This document shows, piece by piece, positions 16,841 through 25,024 of a stretch of 64,000 nt of DNA. Source of the DNA: Candidatus Martarchaeota archaeon (lineage in GTDB: Archaea > Micrarchaeota > Micrarchaeia > Micrarchaeales > Micrarchaeaceae); contig JAMCYB010000011.1 of the NCBI GenBank assembly GCA_023474385.1, positions 24,606 to 88,605 of the forward strand, read 5' to 3'. Each line of letters starts with the position of its first letter. Within the stretch, counting starts at the first letter, position 1. The position numbers were made by a program, and so were the translations under genes. Under the pieces are notes generated by a model. It ran no database searches. It saw nothing but the letters and a program-made list of their open reading frames with translations, and was not told the origin of the DNA.

Positions 16841-18286
16841 TCATATCGGATTTGGCTGGAACCTCTCCTTCACGTCGTGCATCTCTGACTGGACCTTGAG
16901 CTTCCACTCCTTGAAGCCCTCCGTGCTTTTCGGATACCTGCTATAGAGCTCGTCGAAGGTTTTCATTTTCCTCACAGTGTATATGAGGTTTGAGAATGCC
17001 TTTATGTTGGCGGCCCCCTTCAGCGCTATTTTGAACTTTGAAGCCAGGCTCAGCTCAGGTATGCGCCCGTAGCTGAGGTCCACCGCCTCCTTCTCTGTTA
17101 TGAACATCTTCATTCCGTAATTGAGCAGGTCGTTGTTGAGCGACTGCAGGTACACCCTGAACGCCTCAAGCCCGGCGGTCTTCTTGCCGTACTCCTCGTT
17201 GAAATCGAGGTTGTACTTCCAAAGCGCCTTTATGCTTGTGTCGCCGTTCTTCGCAGCTCTTGCCGCATTTATGCCGCCAAGTATTCCAGATACCATCGCA
17301 GGGCCAATACCCCCGGCACTTATGGGGTTGGGCATCGCCATGCTGTCCCCTACTCCTATGTAGCCATTGTACACTAGGGATTCCATCTGCCTCCTTACCG
17401 CGACGGACCAGTAGCCCTTCCCATTCATGTTCTCGTTGTCCAGTTTCACGTTCTTTATCACTGGATTATACTCCACGTAAGCGTCCATGAGAGAGTGCAG
17501 GGTGTCCTTCTTGCCGAGCTTCTTGTTTCTCGTTTCCAGGCTCCTCTTCTGTACGCCCAGACCTATGTTCACCCTGTTCCCGTTCTTCGGGAACACCCAT
17601 CCATAACCCCCAGGGGCAAGCTCCTGGTTGAGGTGTATTATCGCATTCTTGGGATCGTAATATCTCGGGTCCTCATGATCAGGCTCAAATGAGTATATAT
17701 ACCTCCCTGTAGACTCAATGTCGTCTATGTCTATCATTCTGTCAACGTATTCGTTCTCCGGTAGTTTCCTCCTGAGCGTTGTCGCTATGCCGAGTGCATC
17801 GACCACGACCTTTGCCATATACTTGGCGTGCGAGGTATCCTTGTCCTTGCCGAAGACGCCAACTACGCTGTTGGACTCTATTATCGGCCCTTCCACCTCA
17901 AACTTTGGCACGTATTCGGCGCCCTGCTTTATTGCGTACTCAAGCAGTTTCCTCTCGAAAAGAGGTCTGTTGAGCACATAGCCCTCTCCATCAAATATGA
18001 ACTTGGATTCAAGGTCCGGAGATAGTGCGAGCACCCCGTCTACCTTTTTGTCGAGCTCAGGATAGCCGAAGCTCAGTCCCTTGGCATTGTCGCGTATGTA
18101 CTTCAGGTGGCTTTCTGCCACTGCATCTCCGCAGACCCATCCCCAATTGGTCTTCTTTCCTGCGGTGTCAATGTCATTCCTGTCAAGGAGCAACACCTTA
18201 GCGCCTTCACGTACCGCCATCGCCGCGGCGAGGGTGCCGCCCATTCCAGAGCCTGCTACAATTACATCGTAGTAATTCTCATTCAT
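16841..18286 (-). CDS. geranylgeranyl reductase family flavoprotein
   Basis: FAD-dependent reductase, 481 residues, that saturates the isoprenoid chains of archaeal ether lipids (digeranylgeranylglycerophospholipid reductase type). The N-terminal dinucleotide fold is DVIVAGSGMGGTLAAAMA; the substrate-side motif YGWVFPKNGNRVNIGLGV and the second FAD motif GVGDSMAMPNPISAGG are present. Start at the ATG at 18286 (MNENYYDV), after an in-frame GTG nine bases earlier. rpoK follows. The window also holds a UbiA prenyltransferase and a Tes-like enzyme of the same lipid pathway. Confidence 0.92.
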   Translation of the reverse strand: MNENYYDVIVAGSGMGGTLAAAMAVREGAKVLLLDRNDIDTAGKKTNWGWVCGDAVAESHLKYIRDNAKGLSFGYPELDKKVDGVLALSPDLESKFIFDGEGYVLNRPLFERKLLEYAIKQGAEYVPKFEVEGPIIESNSVVGVFGKDKDTSHAKYMAKVVVDALGIATTLRRKLPENEYVDRMIDIDDIESTGRYIYSFEPDHEDPRYYDPKNAIIHLNQELAPGGYGWVFPKNGNRVNIGLGVQKRSLETRNKKLGKKDTLHSLMDAYVEYNPVIKNVKLDNENMNGKGYWSVAVRRQMESLVYNGYIGVGDSMAMPNPISAGGIGPAMVSGILGGINAARAAKNGDTSIKALWKYNLDFNEEYGKKTAGLEAFRVYLQSLNNDLLNYGMKMFITEKEAVDLSYGRIPELSLASKFKIALKGAANIKAFSNLIYTVRKMKTFDELYSRYPKSTEGFKEWKLKVQSEMHDVKERFQPNPI

Positions 18287-18419
18287 GAAATGCACTTTAG
18301 ACTTGTGTAATATAATACGAAAAGCCCAGCATTATACTAATATACAGATATTTATTTATATATGTGGGCGTGCTTGAGGCACGATTTACGGAATGGCGGC
18401 GGCGTATGCCGTATCCTTG

Positions 18420-18524
18420 TGCGGGGGGTGAGATTCGAACTCACGAAGGTGCTAGACCACAGGATCTTAAGTCCTGCGCATTTTTCTGTGGCCGTCAGAC
18501 CAAACCAGACTCTGCCACCCCCGC
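18420..18524 (-). tRNA. tRNA-Leu(UAA) with an intron in the D loop
   Basis: Acceptor arms GCGGGGG/CCCCCGC, anticodon arm CAGGA-CTTAAGA-TCCTG (anticodon TAA), a type II variable arm GGT-CTAGC-ACC, and T arm GTGAG-TTCGAAT-CTCAC. The D arm is about 20 bases too long. It folds as a splice motif: exon TCTG pairs with intron CAGA, with bulge GTT after the first strand and AAA after the second, and intron stem TGGTC/GGCCA closed by TGAC. Removing 18483-18503 (21 nt) leaves a normal leucine D loop (GAGTCTGGTAA between GCA and TGC). CCA is not encoded. The gene starts two bases after the PAC2 stop codon. Confidence 0.92.
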
Positions 18525-18526
18525 GA

Positions 18527-19270
18527 TCAAGCATACATCGAAGGTCCTGTGTCATCCAACGACTTTTTGTAAGTTTCGTGCGTCTCCTTGGTCTTCTTCA
18601 TAATATCCTTGACCTTTGACTCCACGAGCTTCGCCTCCTTGTCAAGTTCCGCAGTGTCTATGTCTACCCCCAGTATGCTGTTCATGCTCTTTATGGCAAG
18701 CACTGCGTATTCCGGGTCTATGAGCGCCGGGTTTATAGGCACCAATATGTTTATATCATCCATGTTGTCGTTCATTGCCATTCCAAGTATAAGCGCGTTT
18801 ACTCCTGTGGCCATGCCGTCTCCTATCGGCTTAAGCCCGTTCTTCTCTATCACGTCCTTCACAAGCTTCTTTGAGGAAGCCACGCCGAAAACGTCCTTGG
18901 GCACCTCCTCCTGCTGTGTTGGTATGCCGCTTATCGAGACGACCCTGTCTACCCCTCCCTTCTTTATGATGTCCGAATAGACCGCGTTGCTGAGCTCGAA
19001 AGTCATCTCAATCGGGATTGCGAATTCAGCGAAAATTGTCACAAGCTTCAATTTTTCCGATATGTAAATCCTCACAGGGTGCATAGGAACGTCGTCGTGT
19101 ATCGAGATCAGCGGAGGGAACTTGTCGCTCTCCAGATATCCTATATTTTCCATCCCAAGCTTCTCTACAAGGTAGTTTATTGCCATCGGGCCGACAAGCC
19201 CAGCTCCGGGGAAACCCTCTATAAACGTGTATCCGTCAAGATTCTTTTTCTGCATTTTTATCTCTATCAT
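18527..19270 (-). CDS. PAC2-family (proteasome assembly chaperone-like) protein
   Basis: Cytoplasmic protein of 247 residues from the ATG at 19270. The N-terminal EGFPGAGLVGPMAINYLVEKLG and the later SISGIPTQQ and GDGMATGVNALIL match archaeal PAC2/COG2047 proteins, homologous to eukaryotic proteasome assembly chaperones. The C terminus (about 200-240) is a charged helix, probably coiled. A TATA-like box (ctatttaaagc, near 19300) about 30 bases before the ATG suggests a leaderless transcript. The tRNA-Leu gene lies immediately downstream and may be cut from the same transcript. Confidence 0.85.
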   Translation of the reverse strand: MIEIKMQKKNLDGYTFIEGFPGAGLVGPMAINYLVEKLGMENIGYLESDKFPPLISIHDDVPMHPVRIYISEKLKLVTIFAEFAIPIEMTFELSNAVYSDIIKKGGVDRVVSISGIPTQQEEVPKDVFGVASSKKLVKDVIEKNGLKPIGDGMATGVNALILGMAMNDNMDDINILVPINPALIDPEYAVLAIKSMNSILGVDIDTAELDKEAKLVESKVKDIMKKTKETHETYKKSLDDTGPSMYA

Positions 19271-19464
19271 AAAAGCACTAATACTGATTTTGCGCCAAGC
19301 TTTAAATAGTTGTGCAAAATACCTGGACCCGGCAAGACGCAAGCATCTGCAGCTGCTTGGCTTGAGCCTGTCGAGGGAGTGTCTTTTAAGTGTCGACGGT
19401 CTTCCGACGGAGTTCTGACGATAGCTATATAAATTTATAGAATGATATGAAAACGGTGAATTAA

Positions 19465-19755
19465 ATGGCAGAGAGAGTAGGAAGAGAAAGAGTAGACAGG
19501 GAAGACGGCTATCTTTACTATCTTGGTAAGGACGGCGCAGTATGGAAGTCTCCGATGAGGTCCAACCCGCGCGGAAGAAAGGGCAAGGTGAGCTCGGAGA
19601 AGATCCAGAGAGAGGAAGGGTACCTGTACTTCATAGACAAGAATGGGTACGTTGCAAGGACAAAGATGAACAGGAGGGGCAGGCAGAGCAAGCCGAAGGC
19701 AAAGAAGGCTTCAAAGAGCATGAGGGCAAAGCCCCAGAAGAGGAGGAGAAGGTAA
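19465..19755 (+). CDS. small, very basic protein with two internal repeats
   Basis: 96 residues, not recognised. Two repeats of about 20 residues occur: REDGYLYYLGKDGAVWKSPM (about 12-31) and REEGYLYFIDKNGYVARTKM (about 49-68), each a probable beta hairpin ending in a basic turn. The remaining third is Lys/Arg-rich (KPKAKKASKSM, PQKRRRR). Size and charge suggest a nucleic-acid-binding or chromatin-like protein, but that is inference. It is well expressed in appearance: TATA-like ctatataaat at 19425-19434 and GGTGA five bases before the ATG. It stands alone, convergent with the DUF192 gene. Confidence 0.75.
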   Translation: MAERVGRERVDREDGYLYYLGKDGAVWKSPMRSNPRGRKGKVSSEKIQREEGYLYFIDKNGYVARTKMNRRGRQSKPKAKKASKSMRAKPQKRRRR

Positions 19756-19767
19756 AGCCTTCTTCCC

Positions 19768-20163
19768 TCATTCGAAAACCATAACGCTACCTTTGGCTAT
19801 CCTTTCTTTTCCTATCGTGCCTGAAACGAATTCCACCACGTATGCTGCTTTTCCATTCGGAGTGTAAGTCCTGCACTTGAAAAACGACCTGCATGGCGCA
19901 GCATTCTCCACAAAGTCCACTACTTTTTTATCGCTGCCAAGCCAGACAATGTCGATGCTGAAGTTCATGTTCAGCATCCATATGCCGTACCTGCCTGCCG
20001 TATCGAACTTGAACAGCATGCACTCCCGGCTTTCCAATTCATGCCTGAACATCAGCCCTATGCTCCTTTTCGTAGGGCTGTCGGCTATGATGGCGCTGTA
20101 TGCGGATTTCCCAATGTGCAGCTCCTCCGTTGAATATTTCTGCCTCCTGTAAATCGCCTTCAT
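19768..20163 (-). CDS. DUF192 family protein
   Basis: About 131 residues. The family core is clear: RSIGLMFRHELESRECMLF, then GIWMLNMNFSIDIVWLG and VENAAPC. DUF192 is a small beta-barrel domain of unknown function, found in many prokaryotes and sometimes secreted; no signal peptide is seen here. The start is uncertain: ATG at 20163 (MKAIYRRQK), or an in-frame TTG at 20181 directly after the aldehyde dehydrogenase stop. It is likely co-transcribed with that gene. Confidence 0.8.
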   Translation of the reverse strand: MKAIYRRQKYSTEELHIGKSAYSAIIADSPTKRSIGLMFRHELESRECMLFKFDTAGRYGIWMLNMNFSIDIVWLGSDKKVVDFVENAAPCRSFFKCRTYTPNGKAAYVVEFVSGTIGKERIAKGSVMVFE

Positions 20164-20182
20164 CACCGCTGAGAAGAGCAAA

Positions 20183-21811
20183 CTATCCCTCTGTTATCGA
20201 AAGGCTCTGCTCCCTCATAAATTGCTGGAGGTAGAAGGTGCTTCCAGTTCCCTTTCCTGTCAGCCCGCTGCCCTTCCATCCTACGAAAGTGTGCAGGCCG
20301 ACTATGGCTCCAGTAGTAGCGCTGATGCTCCTGTTTATGTACACCACCCCGGATTCGATTGCGTTGGAGAATTGCTTTATCTCCTTTCTGTTCCTGCTGT
20401 ACAACCCTGCAGTGAGCCCGTAATCTGTGTCATTCGCCATGCGCAAGGCTTCGTCGAATGTTTTGTATCCGACGATTGCGAGTATCGGTACAAAAAGCTC
20501 ATTGTGAACCAGCTCATTCGAATGCTGCAGCTCTGCCAGCACCGGTTCGACATAATAGCCGTCCAGCCCCACATCTACCCTTTTCCCTCCGTAAAGCAGC
20601 TTTCCCGTATTCTTTATCCTGTCTACCGATTCCACATACCTCTTGTAGGCGCTCTCGCTTATCAGCGGGCCCATATAGATGTCCTTGTTGAGGGGGTTGC
20701 CGACGCGCATCCCCCTTACTTTTTCTATAAGCTTGCTTATGAAGACCTCCTTGACACTTTCATCGACGTAGACTCTAGAAAGTGCGCTGCACTTCTGACC
20801 GGCAAATCCGAATGCGGCTCCTGCAACGCCCTTCACCGCTGCATCAATGTCAGCATTTTTTGAGATTATTGCGGGGTTCTTGCCCCCCATTTCCACGACA
20901 AAAACCTTCTGCATTCCCCTCCCGAAACTCCTCGATATCATGTTGAGGCCAGTGTTTCTGGATCCAGTGAACGCTATGCCCGCTACGTTCTTGTTCATCG
21001 CCAGCTCGTCCCCGACTTCCGAACCCGGGCCTGTTACGTAGTTGAAAACTCCCGGGGGCAGGCCAGCTTCGCGCAAAAGTTTGTACAGCATGAGCTCTAC
21101 TAGCATCGTCATGTTGTCAGTTGAGGACGGCTTGAATACTACTGTGTTGCCGGTTATCATGGCCCCTATGCTCATTCCCATGGATATTGAGACTGGGAAA
21201 TTGAATGGCGCTATTATGCCGAACACACCGTACGGCTTCATTGATATTATGACCTTCTCGGATTCGGACGGGGCGCCCTGGAAACCAGCACTCACGTTGG
21301 CTTTGCTGCCGCCGAGCAGGGTCTTCCTTGAATAGCCCTTGTTTGCAAGGAGCTCTCCTGCGTAATACCTGGCAAAGTCTATTGCCTCGTCAACTTCGCC
21401 TATCGACTCGTATACAGACTTGGCGTTTTCATAGCTCAGCGCAGCAGCGATGGTAAATTTGTTTTTTGAAACCAAGTCTGCGAACTTCGAGAATATCGCC
21501 GCCCTTTCCTTGTAGCCTGTATCCTTCCATTCTGCGAAGGCTGCGTTGGCAACCTCAATCGCCTTCTGCGCATCTTCCCTCCTGCCTTTTTGAAATCTCC
21601 CTATCACTATGCTCCTGTCGACTGGGGACCGCTCCTCAAGAAGACCGTCAGCCTTTACCTCCATGTTGCCTATGTACATTGGGTGTGTCTTTCCGAAATC
21701 CGCTTTCACCACTGCTATCGCATCCTCGAAAAGTTTGTGGAATTCGCTTTCCCTTCCCTGCTCTATAAAATTCTTGTACGTAAATTCGTTCCTAAAAGCC
21801 GCTCTAGGCAT
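20183..21811 (-). CDS. aldehyde dehydrogenase, 1-pyrroline-5-carboxylate dehydrogenase-like
   Basis: NAD(P)-dependent dehydrogenase, 542 residues. Cofactor-binding segment APFNFPVSISMGMSIGAMITGN, general base in EMGGKNPAIIS, and catalytic Cys in FAGQKCSALSRVY. The long N-terminal part and the C-terminal motif THTFVGWKGSGLTGKG type ending point to the delta-1-pyrroline-5-carboxylate dehydrogenase group (glutamate semialdehyde to glutamate) more than to generic ALDH. No proline dehydrogenase lies nearby, so the substrate is inferred. A box (ggttttataac on this strand, near 21845) lies about 35 bases before the ATG. Confidence 0.82.
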   Translation of the reverse strand: MPRAAFRNEFTYKNFIEQGRESEFHKLFEDAIAVVKADFGKTHPMYIGNMEVKADGLLEERSPVDRSIVIGRFQKGRREDAQKAIEVANAAFAEWKDTGYKERAAIFSKFADLVSKNKFTIAAALSYENAKSVYESIGEVDEAIDFARYYAGELLANKGYSRKTLLGGSKANVSAGFQGAPSESEKVIISMKPYGVFGIIAPFNFPVSISMGMSIGAMITGNTVVFKPSSTDNMTMLVELMLYKLLREAGLPPGVFNYVTGPGSEVGDELAMNKNVAGIAFTGSRNTGLNMISRSFGRGMQKVFVVEMGGKNPAIISKNADIDAAVKGVAGAAFGFAGQKCSALSRVYVDESVKEVFISKLIEKVRGMRVGNPLNKDIYMGPLISESAYKRYVESVDRIKNTGKLLYGGKRVDVGLDGYYVEPVLAELQHSNELVHNELFVPILAIVGYKTFDEALRMANDTDYGLTAGLYSRNRKEIKQFSNAIESGVVYINRSISATTGAIVGLHTFVGWKGSGLTGKGTGSTFYLQQFMREQSLSITEG

Positions 21812-21963
21812 TATAGCACCGTATAAATATGTGTGCTAACGTTATAAAACCATACACTGGAATTGTTACGCAATGTTGCGCGCAAAAAGCCAGCGTCAAT
21901 GCGCATACGGAGAACCAGTCTCTCTTTTTGCTTGCATAACCTTTAAATAACATCACCGACACT

Positions 21964-21982
21964 TTTATAACCGAGTTATAAA
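21964..21982 (+). promoter_or_regulatory. palindrome over the sufB promoter, candidate operator
   Basis: Perfect inverted repeat TTTATAAC-cga-GTTATAAA, ending nine bases before the sufB TTG start. It overlaps an A/T-rich box that could act as TATA for a leaderless transcript; a second box, ctttaaataa at 21941-21950, lies upstream. A repressor bound here would block transcription of the whole suf operon. Confidence 0.5.
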
Positions 21983-21991
21983 GGTGCTCTA

Positions 21992-23410
21992 TTGACTGCT
22001 CAAAAAGAGGAATTCGTCGGGTCCAATGATGAAGAGTATCTTGAAAGGTACGGCTTCAGCGACAAGATAGAATACAAATACAAGACTGCAAAGGGGTTAT
22101 CCGAGGACATAGTGAGGGAGATATCCAGGATAAAGGAGGAGCCCGAGTGGATGCTTGAGAAAAGGCTCACTGCGTATAAAGTGTTCGAGCAGAAGCCAAC
22201 TCCTTCATGGGGTGCAGACCTCAGCAAGATAGACTTCAATGACATATTCTACTACATGCGCCCCACAGACAAGAAGGGCAGTACATGGGACTCTGTTCCA
22301 GAGGACATAAAGCGCACTTTTGACAAGCTGGGCATACCTGAAGCCGAAAAGAAGTTCTTTGCCGGTGCGGAGGCGCAGTACGATTCAGAAGTTGTGTATC
22401 ACAACATAAGAGAGGACCTCCAGAAGCAGGGGGTCATATTCACAGATACAGACACTGCGGTAAAATCATATCCGGAACTGATGAAGAAATACTTCGGCAC
22501 AGTAATACCGCCGTCAGATAACAAATTCGCGGCTCTGAACACGGCAGTGTGGTCAGGCGGGTCGTTCATTTACATACCAAAGGGGATAAAGGTAACAATC
22601 CCGCTCCAGGCGTATTTCAGGATAAATTCGGAGAAGGCGGGTCAGTTTGAGCGCACCCTCATAATAGCGGACGAAGGTTCGGAAGTCACTTACATAGAGG
22701 GCTGCACCGCCCCAATATACATGAGCTCGTCCTTGCACTCAGCTGTGGTGGAGCTCGTAGCACACAAAGACGCACACATACGCTACGTAACCATACAGAA
22801 CTGGTCCAAGAACGTTTACAATCTTGTAACCCAGAGGGCTTTCGCGTACGAGAATGCCTACGTCGAATGGATAGATGGCAACATAGGCAGCAAGATAAAC
22901 ATGAAATATCCAAGCGTCTACCTGAAAGGAAGAGGTGCAAGGGGAGAGGTGCTTTCGATAGCAGTCGCAGGCGAGCATCAGGTGCAGGACTCGGGAGGCA
23001 AGATATTGCATCTGGCTCCAGACACAACATCAAAGATAATATCGAAGAGTGTATCAAAGGGCTCCGGAGTTGCATCCTACCGCGGTCTGATATACGTCGG
23101 AAAGGACGCATCAAACACAAAATCCACTGTGCGCTGTGACGCGCTTCTCATGGACGATAATGCGAAGACCAACACATACCCGTACATGGAGGTGTACCGG
23201 GACGACGCTACGATAACGCACGAGGCCACAGTGGGCAAGATAGGGGACGAGGAACTGTTCTACCTCATGTCCAGGGGCATAAGCGAGGAGGATGCGCTAA
23301 CGATGATAGTCCTCGGCTTCATAGAGCCCCTCACAAAAGCGCTTCCAATGGAGTACTCGCTGGAGCTTAAACGCTTGATAAAGCTTGACACGTCAAATTC
23401 TGTCGCATAG
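21992..23410 (+). CDS. sufB: Fe-S cluster assembly scaffold SufB
   Basis: Beta-helix scaffold that, with SufD and the ATPase SufC, builds Fe-S clusters; 472 residues. Signature segments are AALNTAVWSGGSFIYIPKG, EGCTAPIYM, and the C-terminal RCDALLMDDNAKTNTYPYMEV and ITHEATVGKI. The start is TTG at 21992 (MTAQKEEF); no in-frame ATG gives a complete N terminus. It is first of a six-gene operon, with sufD nine bases downstream. Confidence 0.95.
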   Translation: MTAQKEEFVGSNDEEYLERYGFSDKIEYKYKTAKGLSEDIVREISRIKEEPEWMLEKRLTAYKVFEQKPTPSWGADLSKIDFNDIFYYMRPTDKKGSTWDSVPEDIKRTFDKLGIPEAEKKFFAGAEAQYDSEVVYHNIREDLQKQGVIFTDTDTAVKSYPELMKKYFGTVIPPSDNKFAALNTAVWSGGSFIYIPKGIKVTIPLQAYFRINSEKAGQFERTLIIADEGSEVTYIEGCTAPIYMSSSLHSAVVELVAHKDAHIRYVTIQNWSKNVYNLVTQRAFAYENAYVEWIDGNIGSKINMKYPSVYLKGRGARGEVLSIAVAGEHQVQDSGGKILHLAPDTTSKIISKSVSKGSGVASYRGLIYVGKDASNTKSTVRCDALLMDDNAKTNTYPYMEVYRDDATITHEATVGKIGDEELFYLMSRGISEEDALTMIVLGFIEPLTKALPMEYSLELKRLIKLDTSNSVA

Positions 23411-23418
23411 GCGTTAAA

Positions 23419-24678
23419 ATGAGCGTATACGAAACGATGGTAAATGAGTCGAAGGAACTGTACAGGTCGCTGCCAGAGGAGAGCAACGAGCTCTTCAAGA
23501 GGCGGTTTGTACCTATAGGGCTTCCTCAATCGATTGCAGCCAACACGGCTTCAGAAGTGAGCGCAGATCTCGGCAAGCTGCCTCTTAAGTTCGACGCAGT
23601 GATATCCGGTAATGGCTGCAGGTCAATGTCAAAATCAATACGCATTGCAGAAGCCGGCTCTAAGGAATACATGGATGCAATAAGTTCCAGGGTATACGAC
23701 CCAAGAGCAGACAAGTACTCGTCGTTCATAAACGCTTCGTCATCAAGCGCCATCATGGTAGACATATCTAATGCTTCGACAAGGAGACTGAACCTTTTCT
23801 TCTCCACAAATTCCGACATATGCACGCAGGTTTTCATAAAAGCTGCGGACAATTCCGAATGTGAAATCACAGAATGGCATTCCTCCTCTGACCACCCGGG
23901 CTCAGTAAACGGCGTTATAAATGAGATCGTAGCAAGCCCATATTCAAGAATTGCAGTAAATATCGTACACAATGAACCCTCTGCGGCAAAAGTTCTTAAC
24001 GTTTCGAAGGCTGTTGCCATGGACAACGCCCAGGTTACAGTAAACTACGTCTATCTTGGGGGGGCATCTACCAAATCAAGGAATTACCTCCTTGCATCCG
24101 GGTATTCCTCTAGCATCATTGCGAACGAGTTCGCACTCGCTCAATCGGAGCAGAAGTATGACATCAACACATCAATAATAAATGAGGCGGAGTCCAGCAC
24201 GGCAAGGCTTACCTCTAAGGCAGTAGTGTCAGACAATGCGGTGTGCTTCCTAAAAGGCTTTTCAAAGATAAACCATGGTGCGAAGGATTCACGTTCATTC
24301 GTTGAAGAACGCGGACTAATAATAGAAAAAAGCGCAAAGCTCGAGTCCATACCGTCAATGTCAATAGACGAGAGCAGGGTAAAGGCATCCCACTCGTCAG
24401 CTATGGCGCCTCTGGACCCGGATACGATCTTCTACCTAAATTCGCGCGGCATCGATTTCAAGACTGCACGCATGCTTATAATAAGCGGATTCAGCATATC
24501 GCAGCTTGCGAAGATAAGCGACGACATGCTAAAAGTGGCTCTATCTTCGATAGTGTCCTCAAGGTCTGCAGGCACCGAGGGGATAGGCAAGACTCCGAAC
24601 ATCGTGAGCCGCGACATGTGGATCCCATCGGCAAGCCATACAACCATACAAAAGCACAAGGATCTTGAGCAGGTGTGA
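23419..24678 (+). CDS. sufD: Fe-S cluster assembly protein SufD
   Basis: SufB paralogue of 419 residues that forms the SufBC2D complex. The beta-helix core and C-terminal signature are recognisable: SIPSMSIDESRVKASHSSAMAPLD and DPDTIFYLNSRGIDFKTARMLIISGF. It is more diverged from bacterial SufD than SufB is, with many Ser/Ala substitutions. The gene for the Cys-containing regulator follows; their ends are joined by GGTG-TGA-AAATG, so the SufD stop lies inside the next gene's Shine-Dalgarno region. Confidence 0.9.
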   Translation: MSVYETMVNESKELYRSLPEESNELFKRRFVPIGLPQSIAANTASEVSADLGKLPLKFDAVISGNGCRSMSKSIRIAEAGSKEYMDAISSRVYDPRADKYSSFINASSSSAIMVDISNASTRRLNLFFSTNSDICTQVFIKAADNSECEITEWHSSSDHPGSVNGVINEIVASPYSRIAVNIVHNEPSAAKVLNVSKAVAMDNAQVTVNYVYLGGASTKSRNYLLASGYSSSIIANEFALAQSEQKYDINTSIINEAESSTARLTSKAVVSDNAVCFLKGFSKINHGAKDSRSFVEERGLIIEKSAKLESIPSMSIDESRVKASHSSAMAPLDPDTIFYLNSRGIDFKTARMLIISGFSISQLAKISDDMLKVALSSIVSSRSAGTEGIGKTPNIVSRDMWIPSASHTTIQKHKDLEQV

Positions 24679-24680
24679 AA

Positions 24681-25010
24681 ATGCAGAGAAAGCTAACTTC
24701 GTACGAGAATGTGATGGCTAATTTTCTGCCTGCATTCAGATTTCGGGCGGCTGGAATAATGGCAAAAGAATACAGGATCAACCAGCAGCTCTCGGCAAAT
24801 CTGCTCGGGGTGACGCAGGCTTCAATAAATAAATATCTCAATGGCAGGGTTTCAGACAAGGTAAAACGGATTGGGCTACACATAGATGCGGATTCCGTAA
24901 GGGCTTTCATCGAGGATGCGGAATCTGGCAAGACCCGCGATGCCAAGCGCGAGATCTGCAGGATGTGCCAAAGCTATAGAAGCTTCGACTGCTCCCTAAT
25001 AATTAAATGA
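24681..25010 (+). CDS. HTH regulator with C-terminal cysteine cluster, in the suf operon
   Basis: 109 residues from the ATG at 24681, which has GGTG five bases upstream. A Cro/XRE-type helix-turn-helix spans about 33-55 (QQLSANLLGVTQASINKYLNG). The C terminus contains Cys93, Cys96 and Cys104 (EICRMC and FDCSL), a pattern seen in archaeal COG2522-type regulators and suited to bind an Fe-S cluster or zinc. Position between sufD and sufC makes an Fe-S-responsive regulator of the operon plausible. It is not SufR or IscR by sequence. Its stop overlaps a possible upstream sufC start (ATGA). Confidence 0.82.
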   Translation: MQRKLTSYENVMANFLPAFRFRAAGIMAKEYRINQQLSANLLGVTQASINKYLNGRVSDKVKRIGLHIDADSVRAFIEDAESGKTRDAKREICRMCQSYRSFDCSLIIK

Positions 25011-25024
25011 TGCTGTGTGATAAA

